Positions 16,533 to 24,343 of a stretch of 44,701 nt of DNA are shown one piece after another. The notes beneath the pieces were generated by a model, which made no database searches, was not told the origin of the DNA, and saw only the letters and a program-made list of their open reading frames with translations. The DNA comes from Spiro-02 sp034114085 (GTDB lineage: Bacteria > Spirochaetota > Spirochaetia > Sphaerochaetales > Sphaerochaetaceae), in assembly GCA_034114085.1 (NCBI GenBank), contig JAXEWB010000068.1, forward strand, positions 1 to 44,701. The letters are read 5' to 3'. Every line of letters starts with the position of its first letter. Position 1 is the first letter of the stretch. The position numbers and the translations under genes were made by a program.

Positions 16533-16566
16533 GAAAAGTGTGAGATAACTATGAATTTAACTGATT
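16533..16566 (-). promoter_or_regulatory. Candidate Pho box upstream of phoB
   Basis: On the minus strand: TTCATAG (16549-16555), spacer TTAT, CTCACAC (16538-16544), then TTTT, an 11-bp period. The preceding bases ATCAGTTAAA (16556-16565) match ATCAGTAAA before the pstS box apart from one extra T. The box ends 53 bp before the phoB start, close to the 59 bp seen at pstS. Confidence 0.65.
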
Positions 16567-16617
16567 TTTCATACATGTCCCGCTACCTGCCGACCCGCAG
16601 GAACGTGCACGGCGTCA

Positions 16618-16650
16618 AATCGGCATCTAGGGTGAACGGGACTGCCGATT
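16618..16650 (-). terminator. Inverted repeat after iadA, possible terminator
   Basis: AATCGGCA (16618-16625) pairs perfectly with TGCCGATT (16643-16650) across a 17-nt loop. It lies just beyond the 3' end of the dipeptidase gene and before the phoB promoter region. There is no T-run, so it may be a weak or Rho-assisted terminator, or an operator. Confidence 0.3.
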
Positions 16651-16686
16651 GGCTTGAGAAGCCGCATTTCGGACTAGCTTCGAGTC

Positions 16687-17817
16687 CTAGTCCTCATACA
16701 TCCCCTTGACAAGAATCTTGCCGTCAAGCGAGAGCCATCGTCCTTTTGCCATGACCGATTCAATGGACAGTCCCCGCCCGAGAACTACCATATCTGCGTC
16801 AGCCCCTTCCTGTAGCACTCCTTTTCGGGGGTAAAGGCCCAACGCCCGCGCGACATTCTCCGTAATGAAGGGCAGGGCTTGTTCCAACGCCATCCCCTGC
16901 TCGTTGACCAACGCCCGCACACAATTGAACAAACTGGTCATCCTGCCATAGGTCATGCCGATGATTTCCTTGCGTTCGTTCCATTTGGGGAAGCTGCCGT
17001 TGGAATCGGAGCTCATGGTAAGCAAGCGGGACGGGCATCCCCGATCCAGCAGTTCCTTCACCTTCGCAGGAGTTTCCTCACCCGCGGTGATGTCCACATA
17101 GCCGCCGCAGGTGGCAAATTCCAAGGCTTGGTCGAGGTGTCCACCCATATGTGTCGGTCGGAAATGTTTCGCCGGGATAGGGGTTTCCCTGATGATTTCC
17201 AGAACCTTCCTGATTCCTTCCGCCGCCGCGCCGACATGCAGATGTACGACCCCCGGTTTTTTGCTCAGTAGCGCGGCGATCCTGACTTCCGAGGCGAGCT
17301 TGACCAGTTCCTCTTTCGTCGGGTTGGAGCATCGATGGTCGCTGATGGCGAGTTTGACGCCAAGTACTTCAGCAATATAGACGATATCGTTGCCCACCGA
17401 GCCTGTGAGCGTCGGTGAAGGGTATTCATAGGCACCGGTCAGGCAGTAGGAGGTGATTCCCGTCGCCGTCAGTCCTTTTGTCATGGACAGCAAGTCCGCT
17501 AGGGAACGTGTCCTGCTGTCAGTACCGAGCAACCCCACCAATGTCGTAACTCCCGCCTTCACGCAGTCGGAAAATTTCAATGCGGGAACCCTGCTGGCAT
17601 AGCCGTCCTCGCCACCGCCGCCGATGCTATGCACATGTTGGTCGATGAGTCCTGGAATGACCTGCCTGCCTTGCAGATCGAGAACCGGCATTCCTGTGAT
17701 GGCATATTCAATATCTGGGCGTATCTCTATGATTTTGTCGTTTGCAAGCAATATGTCCGTCATTCCGACATGCTGGGGAGCGTATACGTCGACGTTCTTG
17801 AGAAGAATCATGTTCAT
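16687..17817 (-). CDS. iadA: Isoaspartyl (beta-aspartyl) dipeptidase
   Basis: Zinc amidohydrolase that cleaves beta-aspartyl dipeptides from damaged proteins, cytoplasmic. It has 376 residues, close to the E. coli enzyme (390). Visible metal and substrate motifs: HVHSIGGGGEDGY (HxH plus the substrate-contacting GGGE), the lysine in GVKLAISDHR expected to be carboxylated, His in VHLHVG, His in THMGGH, and the catalytic Asp in MSSDSNGS. The frame runs open to 18123, but the start at 17817 is chosen because GAGG lies 7 nt upstream and the family N-terminus (LLKNVDVYAP) begins there. It is divergent from the AbrB-family gene with a regulatory site between. Confidence 0.93.
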   Translation of the reverse strand: MNMILLKNVDVYAPQHVGMTDILLANDKIIEIRPDIEYAITGMPVLDLQGRQVIPGLIDQHVHSIGGGGEDGYASRVPALKFSDCVKAGVTTLVGLLGTDSRTRSLADLLSMTKGLTATGITSYCLTGAYEYPSPTLTGSVGNDIVYIAEVLGVKLAISDHRCSNPTKEELVKLASEVRIAALLSKKPGVVHLHVGAAAEGIRKVLEIIRETPIPAKHFRPTHMGGHLDQALEFATCGGYVDITAGEETPAKVKELLDRGCPSRLLTMSSDSNGSFPKWNERKEIIGMTYGRMTSLFNCVRALVNEQGMALEQALPFITENVARALGLYPRKGVLQEGADADMVVLGRGLSIESVMAKGRWLSLDGKILVKGMYED

Positions 17818-18139
17818 GGTAGCGCCTCGTTGAACTGGTTTTCCAATCAACAGCATACTCTGAAAATTCCTGTTGTGAAAGTCCGCTGTATTACGGATGA
17901 TGATGTGGGCGACGTTGGTGAAAGTCAACGGCCTGGACAGTACCTCTGCGATATCAGCGGTATAGATGACGTTGGCGATATAAGCGACGTTGGCGATACA
18001 TCGGCACCGGAGGCTTGCAGCACCGCCAAACGCCCCAGATCGCATTTTGACGGCTACAGCGAGATATGACGGATATTCATCAAACAGGGCGATGCGACAA
18101 CCATTTACCAATGCTTTTGTCATGGCGCAAGAATTATGC
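17818..18139. other. Non-coding stretch upstream of iadA
   Basis: About 320 bp with no convincing gene. The iadA frame stays open through it but lacks a ribosome site and protein-like composition. It holds two copies of GACGTTGGCGATA (17968-17980 and 17985-17997, 17 bp apart) and a looser copy near 17911. No clear iadA promoter was found. Confidence 0.5.
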
Positions 18140-18177
18140 TTGCGTTATCAATAATAATATTGTATATTGTATACAAT
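18140..18177 (+). promoter_or_regulatory. Promoter and GTATAC-core operator upstream of the AbrB-family gene
   Basis: -35-like TTGCGT (18140-18145), a 17-bp spacer and -10 TATATT (18163-18168), overlapped on its downstream side by the perfect palindrome ATTGTATACAAT (18166-18177). The palindrome fits the TNGTNNNACNA pattern of GntR-family sites, and its TTGTATA half-site recurs in the operators of the GntR-headed locus at 34.9 and 36.1 kb. Confidence 0.65.
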
Positions 18178-18234
18178 AAAAACTAGTTTAGGCCGTTGTC
18201 TAGCGATTCGACGACCTGGCGGAGGCTGATCCCA

Positions 18235-19284
18235 GTGCTGTCATTCGGTTTGACGATACTTGTCGCGATTGCTGGTGGATGCCTTGCGCGCAGGCTCAAG
18301 GTACCGGCGGGATTCCTTGTCGGCGCTTTGGTCGCTGTCGCTGCTTTCAATGTGTTTACTGGCGAAGCGCAGTACTATGAATGGTTGAAGTTCCTTGTGC
18401 AAGTCGTTTCTGGCGCGTTGATAGGTTCCACGGTGACGATGGCTGATATCCGCGGATTGAAGTCCCTGTTGCTTCCTGCGGCCGTCATGATAGCCGGAAT
18501 GCTCGTCGTCAACCTTGGCATGGGGACGTTGATTTGGTATCTATCGGAAATGGATATAGTTACCGCTTTGCTTGGATGCGTTCCCGGCGGGGTGACGGAA
18601 ACGACTATCATCAGCGGGGATATGGGGGCCGATACTCCTGTCGTGGCCCTGATGCAACTAGTCCGGTTTGTCAGCGTGATGCTCGTGTTTCCTCCGTTGA
18701 TCAAGGCGATTTCCGTCCGGTACAGTCCCAACGACAATCCTGTGGAGGGCGAGGCGGAGAAATTGCTGGCTCAGCGGAAAAACCATGTCGGCGCAAAGGA
18801 TCTCGTCATTACGTTCGTACTGGCTCTTGCCGGTGGCGTCATAGGCGATTTGCTGCCGGTTCCTGCTGGAGCGTTGATATTTTCACTAATCGTTGTTTCT
18901 GTATACAATCTTTGTACGGAGAAGGCCTGGGTGCATCGGAACGAAAAATTCGCCGCGCAGATATGTTGTGGCGCGTATATCGGCTGCAAGGTAACGATGG
19001 ACTCTCTGCTGGAGATCCGCTCCCTGATCGTGCCGGCGATTCTGATGGTGGTGGGATTCGCAGTATTCCACATCCTGCTTGGCGTATTGCTGAGCAAACT
19101 ATTCAAGCTGGAACTTCCCGCCATGTTGTTCGCCTGCGCACCTGGGGGAGCGTCGGATATGGCGCTGATCGCGGGAGAATTGAGCAACGACTGTTCCTCC
19201 ATAGCGGTGTTGCAGATCATCAGGCTGTTTTTCGTCATCATCCTGTTTCCCCAGGCGATCAGCCTCTATTCGACGTTATTTTGA
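18235..19284 (+). CDS. AbrB-family integral membrane protein (putative transporter)
   Basis: An inner-membrane protein of about ten hydrophobic segments arranged as two similar halves; each half has a glycine-rich re-entrant motif, VPGGVTETTII in the first and APGGASDMALIA in the second, the pattern of the AbrB/ammonia-monooxygenase-like family. Members are proposed regulators or transporters of unknown substrate. The GTG at 18235 (349 residues) is chosen because GGAGG precedes it by 9 nt; the frame also permits a TTG at 18196, which has no ribosome site. It is divergent from iadA, suggesting a link with amino-acid or dipeptide products, but that is only context. Confidence 0.85.
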   Translation: MLSFGLTILVAIAGGCLARRLKVPAGFLVGALVAVAAFNVFTGEAQYYEWLKFLVQVVSGALIGSTVTMADIRGLKSLLLPAAVMIAGMLVVNLGMGTLIWYLSEMDIVTALLGCVPGGVTETTIISGDMGADTPVVALMQLVRFVSVMLVFPPLIKAISVRYSPNDNPVEGEAEKLLAQRKNHVGAKDLVITFVLALAGGVIGDLLPVPAGALIFSLIVVSVYNLCTEKAWVHRNEKFAAQICCGAYIGCKVTMDSLLEIRSLIVPAILMVVGFAVFHILLGVLLSKLFKLELPAMLFACAPGGASDMALIAGELSNDCSSIAVLQIIRLFFVIILFPQAISLYSTLF

Positions 19285-19408
19285 TGCGGTACTTCCTTCA
19301 TGTCCACCGCGACCACATTTTTACATGGCCAAACCTGGAAACTCAGGCTCCTGGGACAGTCAGGGGGTGGAGCCGCGTCCGTACCTCATAACCCGGTATT
19401 AATTGCTA

Positions 19409-19480
19409 TTGACAATCTGGCTATCTTGGCATACCGTTTATAGCGTACCGTTTGGTATGTACACACTACATCTTGCGTAT
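19409..19480 (+). promoter_or_regulatory. Probable promoter region of the riboswitch-nrdDG transcript
   Basis: TTGACA at 19409-19414 is a good -35, but the -10 (around 19432-19442) is poor. The direct repeat TACCGTTT (19432-19439 and 19446-19453, 14 bp apart), nested between CATACC and GGTATG, could be a regulator site; it does not match the NrdR box I know. Confidence 0.35.
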
Positions 19481-19642
19481 GTATAGGTACTGCGTTTGCA
19501 GTCTAACAGGGAAAGGGGTGAAAAGCCCCATGGTCCCGCCGCTGTAAGGGAAGAGACTATGGCGAATGCCACTGAAGACCTTTGGAGTCTTCGGGAAGGC
19601 GCCTCAAGTCGTTGAAGCCCGAGTCAGAAGACCTGCCTATAC
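19481..19642 (+). promoter_or_regulatory. Cobalamin (adenosylcobalamin) riboswitch
   Basis: Conserved cobalamin-riboswitch blocks occur in order: AACAGGGAA, GGGGTGAAAAGCCCC as a hairpin, GGTCCCGCCGCTGTAA, GCCACTG, GGGAAGG, and the B12 box AGTCAGAAGACCTGCC (19622-19637). The closing P1 helix is GTATAGGTA (19481-19489) with TGCCTATAC (19634-19642). The first start codon downstream is nrdD, 97 nt away. That gap contains CACGCC/GGCGTG and ATGCC/GGCAT hairpins but no T-run, so the mode (termination or ribosome access) is not clear. Expected effect: cobalamin lowers expression of the ribonucleotide reductase. Confidence 0.95.
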
Positions 19643-19738
19643 ACTCACGCCGCCACGGAGCATGGCATGGGCGTGGATGGATGCCCCCTGAGGCATATCC
19701 TATCCTCTTCCGTCACCATCTTCCGTACAGGAGGAACT

Positions 19739-21829
19739 ATGCTTACCCATATCGTCAAGCGCGACGGGCAGGTCGTCTTCTGCGATGGACAGAAGATATC
19801 TTCCGCAATCTCGAAAGCAGCGAAAGCCGCCGGAGAACTGAACGTTGACGCCGACAGGCTTGCCGAACAAGTCCTGCTTCTCGCCGCAGCCGACGGAAAG
19901 GACACCGCGGATGTCGAGACCATCCAGGATTTGGTCGAGCAACAGTTGATTGAATCCGGCGCCGCCGCTACGGCTAAGGCGTTCATCATCTACCGTGACC
20001 AACGTCGGAAAGTACGTGATGGACATGTCCTCGTAGACGCCACCACGCGCATGTTCAAGGACTATCTCGATGACAAGGACTGGCAGATACAGGAGAACGC
20101 CAATACCCGTAAGTCGGTCAACGGCATGAACAACTATATCCGCGAGTCGTTTACCAAGCAGTATTGGCTGCATGAGGTCTATCCCCAGGAAATCCGGGAA
20201 GCCCATGCGGGTGGGGCGATACATTTGCACGACCTCGGTTTCTTTGGGCCGTATTGTTGCGGCTGGGATTTGCAGCAGTTACTGACGATGGGGTTCGGCG
20301 GAGTCCCCGGAAAGGTTTCCTCTCGTCCCGCAAAGCATCTGAGGGCGTTTCTGGGACAGGTCGTCAACGCTACGTTCTCTACGCAGGGCGAGGCGGCCGG
20401 CGCTCAGGCCTGGTCGTCCATCGACACCTATTGCGCGCCGTTTATCCGTTACGACAAGCTTGATTTCGCCGCCGTAAAGCAGGCGTTGCAGGAATTCATC
20501 TTCAATCTCAACGTCCCGACTCGCGTCGGGTTCCAGTGCCCGTTCTCAAACCTGACCTTCGACCTTCGCGTTCCCGACACGCTGAAGGACCAGAGCGTCA
20601 TCATCGGCGGGGAATACAAGGATGAAGCCTACGGTGATTTCCAGGACGAGATGGACCTGTTCAACCTCGCGTTCTGCGCCGTCATGATGGAGGGGGACGC
20701 CAGCGGACGTGTGTTCACGTTCCCCATCCCCACGATCAACGTAACCAAGGATTTCGTGTGGGAAGGCCCTGTGGTGGACGCCATCATGGAGATGACCTGC
20801 AAATACGGGATACCGTATTTCTCGAACTATGTGAACAGCGACCTCTCCCCGCAGGACGCGTTGTCGATGTGTTGCCGTCTCCGTCTGGATACCTCGGAAC
20901 TCCGTAAGCGCGGGGGAGGGCTGTTCGGTTCCAATCCGTTGACGGGCTCCGTCGGGGTCGTGACATTGAATCTGCCGAGGCTCGCCTATGAATCAGATGA
21001 TGAGGACGAGTTCCGCAAACGTCTGGCTAAACTTGCTTCGCTGGCGAAGGATAGCCTTGAACTGAAGCGAAAAGTCGTCGAGAAAGAGACTGATCGGGGG
21101 ATGTATCCGTTTTCGGCCCGGTGGCTCCAGGGAATTAAGAACAGGGAAGGCTCCTGGTGGGCGAACCATTTCAGTACCATCGGTATCGTCGGCATGCAGG
21201 AAGCCTGTGAAAACCTGCTGGGAGCCGCCCATGACCTGACCACCGCTGAAGGACAGGCGTTCGCGCTCCGTACACTGGAGTATCTCCGGAAGCTGATTTC
21301 TTCGTATCAGGCGGAGACCGGCAACTACTACAACCTGGAAGCGACCCCTGCCGAAGGTACCAGCTATCGGTTGGCCCGCTTGGACAAGGAGAGATACCCG
21401 GACATCATCACCGCCGGCGAAAACGTGCCGTACTATACCAATTCGTCCCAGCTTCCTGTCAATTTCACCGACGACATCTTTGAAACGTTGGATTTGCAGG
21501 ACGAGTTGCAATGCCGGTATACTGGCGGTACGGTACTGCATCTATATTTGGGAGAACGGATTACGGACATCGAAGTCGCCAAGGGACTGTTAAAGGCCGC
21601 TTTTTCCCGATATAAGCTTCCGTATCTTTCACTCACTCCCACATTTTCAACCTGCGACGACCATGGATATCTCGTCGGCGAACAGAAGGTATGTCCGCAT
21701 TGCGGCAAGGAAACCGAGGTCTGGACACGTGTCGTCGGATATCTCCGGCCCGTCCGGGATTTCCATGTAGGGAAGAAGGAAGAATACCGGCAGCGCAAGA
21801 CCTATGTCGTAGACAAGGCCGCCTTATGA
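19739..21829 (+). CDS. nrdD: Anaerobic (class III) ribonucleoside-triphosphate reductase
   Basis: Oxygen-sensitive glycyl-radical enzyme that makes dNTPs from NTPs, 696 residues. Domains: N-terminal ATP-cone allosteric domain (about 1-90), the ten-stranded barrel with the conserved LDTSELRKRGGGLFGSNP loop, a C-terminal zinc site of CxxH...CxxC form (Cys639, His642, Cys652, Cys655), and the glycyl radical loop RVVGY with Gly667 about 29 residues from the end. The frame is open upstream to 19667, but the ATG at 19739 has GGAGG 4 nt upstream and the ATP-cone begins there. It lies behind the cobalamin riboswitch and overlaps nrdG by 4 bp. Confidence 0.96.
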   Translation: MLTHIVKRDGQVVFCDGQKISSAISKAAKAAGELNVDADRLAEQVLLLAAADGKDTADVETIQDLVEQQLIESGAAATAKAFIIYRDQRRKVRDGHVLVDATTRMFKDYLDDKDWQIQENANTRKSVNGMNNYIRESFTKQYWLHEVYPQEIREAHAGGAIHLHDLGFFGPYCCGWDLQQLLTMGFGGVPGKVSSRPAKHLRAFLGQVVNATFSTQGEAAGAQAWSSIDTYCAPFIRYDKLDFAAVKQALQEFIFNLNVPTRVGFQCPFSNLTFDLRVPDTLKDQSVIIGGEYKDEAYGDFQDEMDLFNLAFCAVMMEGDASGRVFTFPIPTINVTKDFVWEGPVVDAIMEMTCKYGIPYFSNYVNSDLSPQDALSMCCRLRLDTSELRKRGGGLFGSNPLTGSVGVVTLNLPRLAYESDDEDEFRKRLAKLASLAKDSLELKRKVVEKETDRGMYPFSARWLQGIKNREGSWWANHFSTIGIVGMQEACENLLGAAHDLTTAEGQAFALRTLEYLRKLISSYQAETGNYYNLEATPAEGTSYRLARLDKERYPDIITAGENVPYYTNSSQLPVNFTDDIFETLDLQDELQCRYTGGTVLHLYLGERITDIEVAKGLLKAAFSRYKLPYLSLTPTFSTCDDHGYLVGEQKVCPHCGKETEVWTRVVGYLRPVRDFHVGKKEEYRQRKTYVVDKAAL

Positions 21830-22650
21830 AGCTGGCGGGGATGGTCAGAACGACTTTGCTCGACTTCCCGGGTAAGATCGCCTGCGTCCTGTTCACCGCC
21901 GGCTGTTCCTACAATTGCTTCTATTGTCACAACCGCATCGCCTTGATGGGCGATGCGGCCTGCGGCTCCATTGACGAAACCAATGCCGGCGCTGTTTCTT
22001 GCGCCCATGCCGGTGGCGACGCGCCCTGCGCTTTCGCCGGACAAGCTCAGGAAAGTGCTGCTTCTGATGCACATGTTGCAGGTGGTGCGGCTCATGTCTC
22101 CATTGCCCAAGCCATGGAGTTCCTGCAAAAACGGCGTGGTTTGTTGGAAGGGGTAGTAGTCAGTGGTGGCGAACCGACGATCCATCGGGATCTTGATGAG
22201 TTCATCGAACAGATCAAAAAACTGGGATACGTTGTGAAACTTGACACTTGCGGCTGTAACCCACAGGTTGTCGCCCGCTTGTTGGAACAGGGGACGGTTG
22301 ACTACGTTGCATTGGATGTGAAGGCTCCTTGGAAACGGTATCGGGAAATTTGCGGCGACCATGCCGAACCTGAGGTCGTGCGGGATACGTTGTCCATATT
22401 GGAAAAGTCAGCCATCCGTTGGGAGACGCGGACCACAGTTGCCCCTACGTTGGATTTCGAAGATTTACAGGAAATCGCCATCCAGATGCCACGTGTTCCC
22501 GCATGGCGGCTGAACCTATATCGGATTCCCGAAATCTACAAGCCTGAAGACGCTTGGAGGGTACATGCCGCTGCTCCTTCGTTGGCTGATCTGCGACGGT
22601 GGGCGATTCGCTTGAGCCTGTTGCAGCCGAACCTGCTGCGTCCGGAATAA
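21826..22650 (+). CDS. nrdG: Class III ribonucleotide reductase activase (radical SAM), with an unusual insert
   Basis: Radical-SAM activating enzyme that installs the glycyl radical on NrdD, 274 residues. The 4Fe-4S cluster motif CSYNCFYC is Cys27, Cys31 and Cys34, and the SAM-binding GGE motif is in VVSGGEPT. The ATGA overlap with nrdD indicates coupled translation. Between the cluster loop and IAQAMEFLQKRRGLL lies an extra stretch at about residues 42-91, rich in Ala, Gly, His and with three extra cysteines (Cys47, Cys59, Cys68). Relatives have about ten residues there. The insert looks like low-complexity linker rather than a fold. Confidence 0.93.
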   Translation: MKLAGMVRTTLLDFPGKIACVLFTAGCSYNCFYCHNRIALMGDAACGSIDETNAGAVSCAHAGGDAPCAFAGQAQESAASDAHVAGGAAHVSIAQAMEFLQKRRGLLEGVVVSGGEPTIHRDLDEFIEQIKKLGYVVKLDTCGCNPQVVARLLEQGTVDYVALDVKAPWKRYREICGDHAEPEVVRDTLSILEKSAIRWETRTTVAPTLDFEDLQEIAIQMPRVPAWRLNLYRIPEIYKPEDAWRVHAAAPSLADLRRWAIRLSLLQPNLLRPE

Positions 22651-22667
22651 GTCCGCTCTAGGTACAT

Positions 22668-23069
22668 TCATTGTGGCACTTGGTCTGTGGGGCTATCATT
22701 TTCAATTCCCCAAGAATCAAGCAACGATTCCAGCAGCTTGTATTGCTCCATGCTTAATAGCGGTATCCGTTTGATGAGATGTGAAGCCGGTTTGCTTCTA
22801 CGTATCAGGGAAAAGGCTTCTTCCAGATTTGCTTCATCATGTACATTGGATTCCGTTCCATACAATAGATACTCCAGCGAAGTTCCCAACGCTTCCGCGA
22901 TTTTCATGCCATTGTTGGACACGGGAAGAGTTTTCTGTGTCCTGGCACCAGAAAGCGTGCCGACAGAGATTCCTGTAAGCTGGGCAAGTTCGACCTGTCT
23001 CATTCCTTTCTTGCGCATCAGCTCTTCGACCCTGCGCCAAAAAGCGATGGACATCTCTTTATCACGCAT
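22668..23069 (-). CDS. XRE-family helix-turn-helix regulator
   Basis: A protein of 133 residues. The helix-turn-helix is MRKKGMRQVELAQLTGISVG (about 18-37), followed by the typical KIAEALGTSLEYLLYG. The C-terminal 60 residues are helical and unassigned. The ATG at 23069 is chosen because AGGA lies just upstream; ATGs at 23090 and 23054 are alternatives. It is convergent with nrdG (17 bp apart) and divergent from the zinc-ribbon protein, with an AT-rich region and two palindromes between them. Confidence 0.85.
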   Translation of the reverse strand: MRDKEMSIAFWRRVEELMRKKGMRQVELAQLTGISVGTLSGARTQKTLPVSNNGMKIAEALGTSLEYLLYGTESNVHDEANLEEAFSLIRRSKPASHLIKRIPLLSMEQYKLLESLLDSWGIENDSPTDQVPQ

Positions 23070-23124
23070 ATTTCCTAAGTGTACGCACATATATCTAAAA
23101 AAGCATGGTTTAGCTGATTAAAAT

Positions 23125-23213
23125 CTTGAATTCAAGGCTCTTGGCGGTATTTGTTTACTTGAATAAAAGATATTTTTAATATTTTATCTTAAATAATAGT
23201 TATACGATATACT
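23125..23213. promoter_or_regulatory. AT-rich divergent regulatory region with two palindromes
   Basis: A perfect 12-bp palindrome CTTGAATTCAAG (23125-23136) and an inverted repeat AAGATA...TATCTT (23167-23172 and 23185-23190). A TATACT at 23208-23213 could be the -10 for the rightward gene; no clean -35 was found. The palindromes are reasonable sites for the divergent XRE regulator. Confidence 0.4.
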
Positions 23214-23253
23214 TAGGAGTGTCTATCGCGGGAAAACTTGTCAGGGAGGTAGA

Positions 23254-24237
23254 ATGAAGGATCGGATACGTCAGTCAATGGATTCCACGGAGCGTCGCGC
23301 CGCGGCAGAAGCTTGCGGACGACGTTGCTCCATCGTCCTGCTCTGTATTCCTGTAGTAGGATGGTTGATCCTCGGCATTCTGTTTGTCGTATGTCAATGT
23401 CGTCCACCATTTTCCGATAGTCCCATGTTTCTATATGGTATGCCCGAAGCTTCCCGGCGGACAGGAAAGCCCTTTTGTAAATGGAAGGGGGGAAACAAAC
23501 CGATGGCATCCGGTCTGGCCGTGTCCTGTACAGTCGAACCTCATGCCGTCCATTATGAAGAAGAGCTGTCCCGCTTCTATCAAAAATTCTCAGAAACAAC
23601 ACTCGACCGCTCCTACAAGGGGATGATTCACACACTTGGACACCCCTTGCAATTGGTAAGCTTGCTGATCGTCCATGGGGAAGGAACGCATCAGTATGAA
23701 CGATACTTGCGGCTGCTGGTCTCAAATGAATCTTCTGAACGACTCAACTATTGCGAATGGCGCATGGACTGGCTGTATATGGAGAATGGACATAGGCATC
23801 GCCCGCGGATCGAGCCATTGCGATTCTACCAGGATATTCCGCCCTGGTCGTCTTCAGTTCTGTTTTGGAACCTTCCTTTGCCTGCCGGCGCTGTGGATAT
23901 CGAACTCCACTTGAAGATCGCCATGTTCGCTTCTTCGAGTAAAGCCGTCGTTTATGACACTCCTGCGAAAACCGTTTGCCAATGGCTTCCCCAACGCCTG
24001 ACGGATGTATATCCGAGGGTGTTCATCGACCGATATCTCGTCAAACATGATATCGGGCTGTATCCTCTCTATGTCTATGAAGAGCAGGCCGATGACGGAA
24101 TCCAGTTTTCCCACTGTCCATTCTGCGGGCATTTCAACCTGACCTCCTACGATGAGTGCCGGTGCTGCCGCACATCCAAAGAGACGCAACGTCTGTTTCA
24201 GACGCAAGTTCTTGCCGCTGCGTATCAGGAATTCTGA
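23254..24237 (+). CDS. Membrane-anchored protein with C-terminal zinc ribbon, unknown function
   Basis: 327 residues, not recognised. A single membrane helix lies at about 25-48 (SIVLLCIPVVGWLILGILFV), preceded by a charged N-terminus, so the bulk could lie on either side. The middle 220 residues are mixed alpha/beta with many aromatic residues. Near the end, CPFCGHFNLTSYDECRCC is a CxxC...CxCC zinc-ribbon-like cluster. GGGAGG precedes the ATG by about 5 nt. It is divergent from the XRE regulator and 106 bp upstream of the DNA glycosylase gene, possibly in one transcript. Confidence 0.75.
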   Translation: MKDRIRQSMDSTERRAAAEACGRRCSIVLLCIPVVGWLILGILFVVCQCRPPFSDSPMFLYGMPEASRRTGKPFCKWKGGNKPMASGLAVSCTVEPHAVHYEEELSRFYQKFSETTLDRSYKGMIHTLGHPLQLVSLLIVHGEGTHQYERYLRLLVSNESSERLNYCEWRMDWLYMENGHRHRPRIEPLRFYQDIPPWSSSVLFWNLPLPAGAVDIELHLKIAMFASSSKAVVYDTPAKTVCQWLPQRLTDVYPRVFIDRYLVKHDIGLYPLYVYEEQADDGIQFSHCPFCGHFNLTSYDECRCCRTSKETQRLFQTQVLAAAYQEF

Positions 24238-24343
24238 TTTTCATTACATTCATTATCCATTTCGGCGATATGATTGGTGTTCTGTCCGCTTTCCGTGGTA
24301 TGATGCGATGAACGAACTACCTGATGAAAGGAGTCCCGCCGTC

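Noticed and set aside
15751..16548. 265-codon rightward frame opposite phoB
   Set aside because: Covers the whole response regulator on the other strand and has no ribosome site or domain.
17818..18123. 100-residue N-terminal extension of the isoaspartyl dipeptidase
   Set aside because: No ribosome site, atypical composition and internal repeats; the start at 17817 matches family length and has GAGG upstream.
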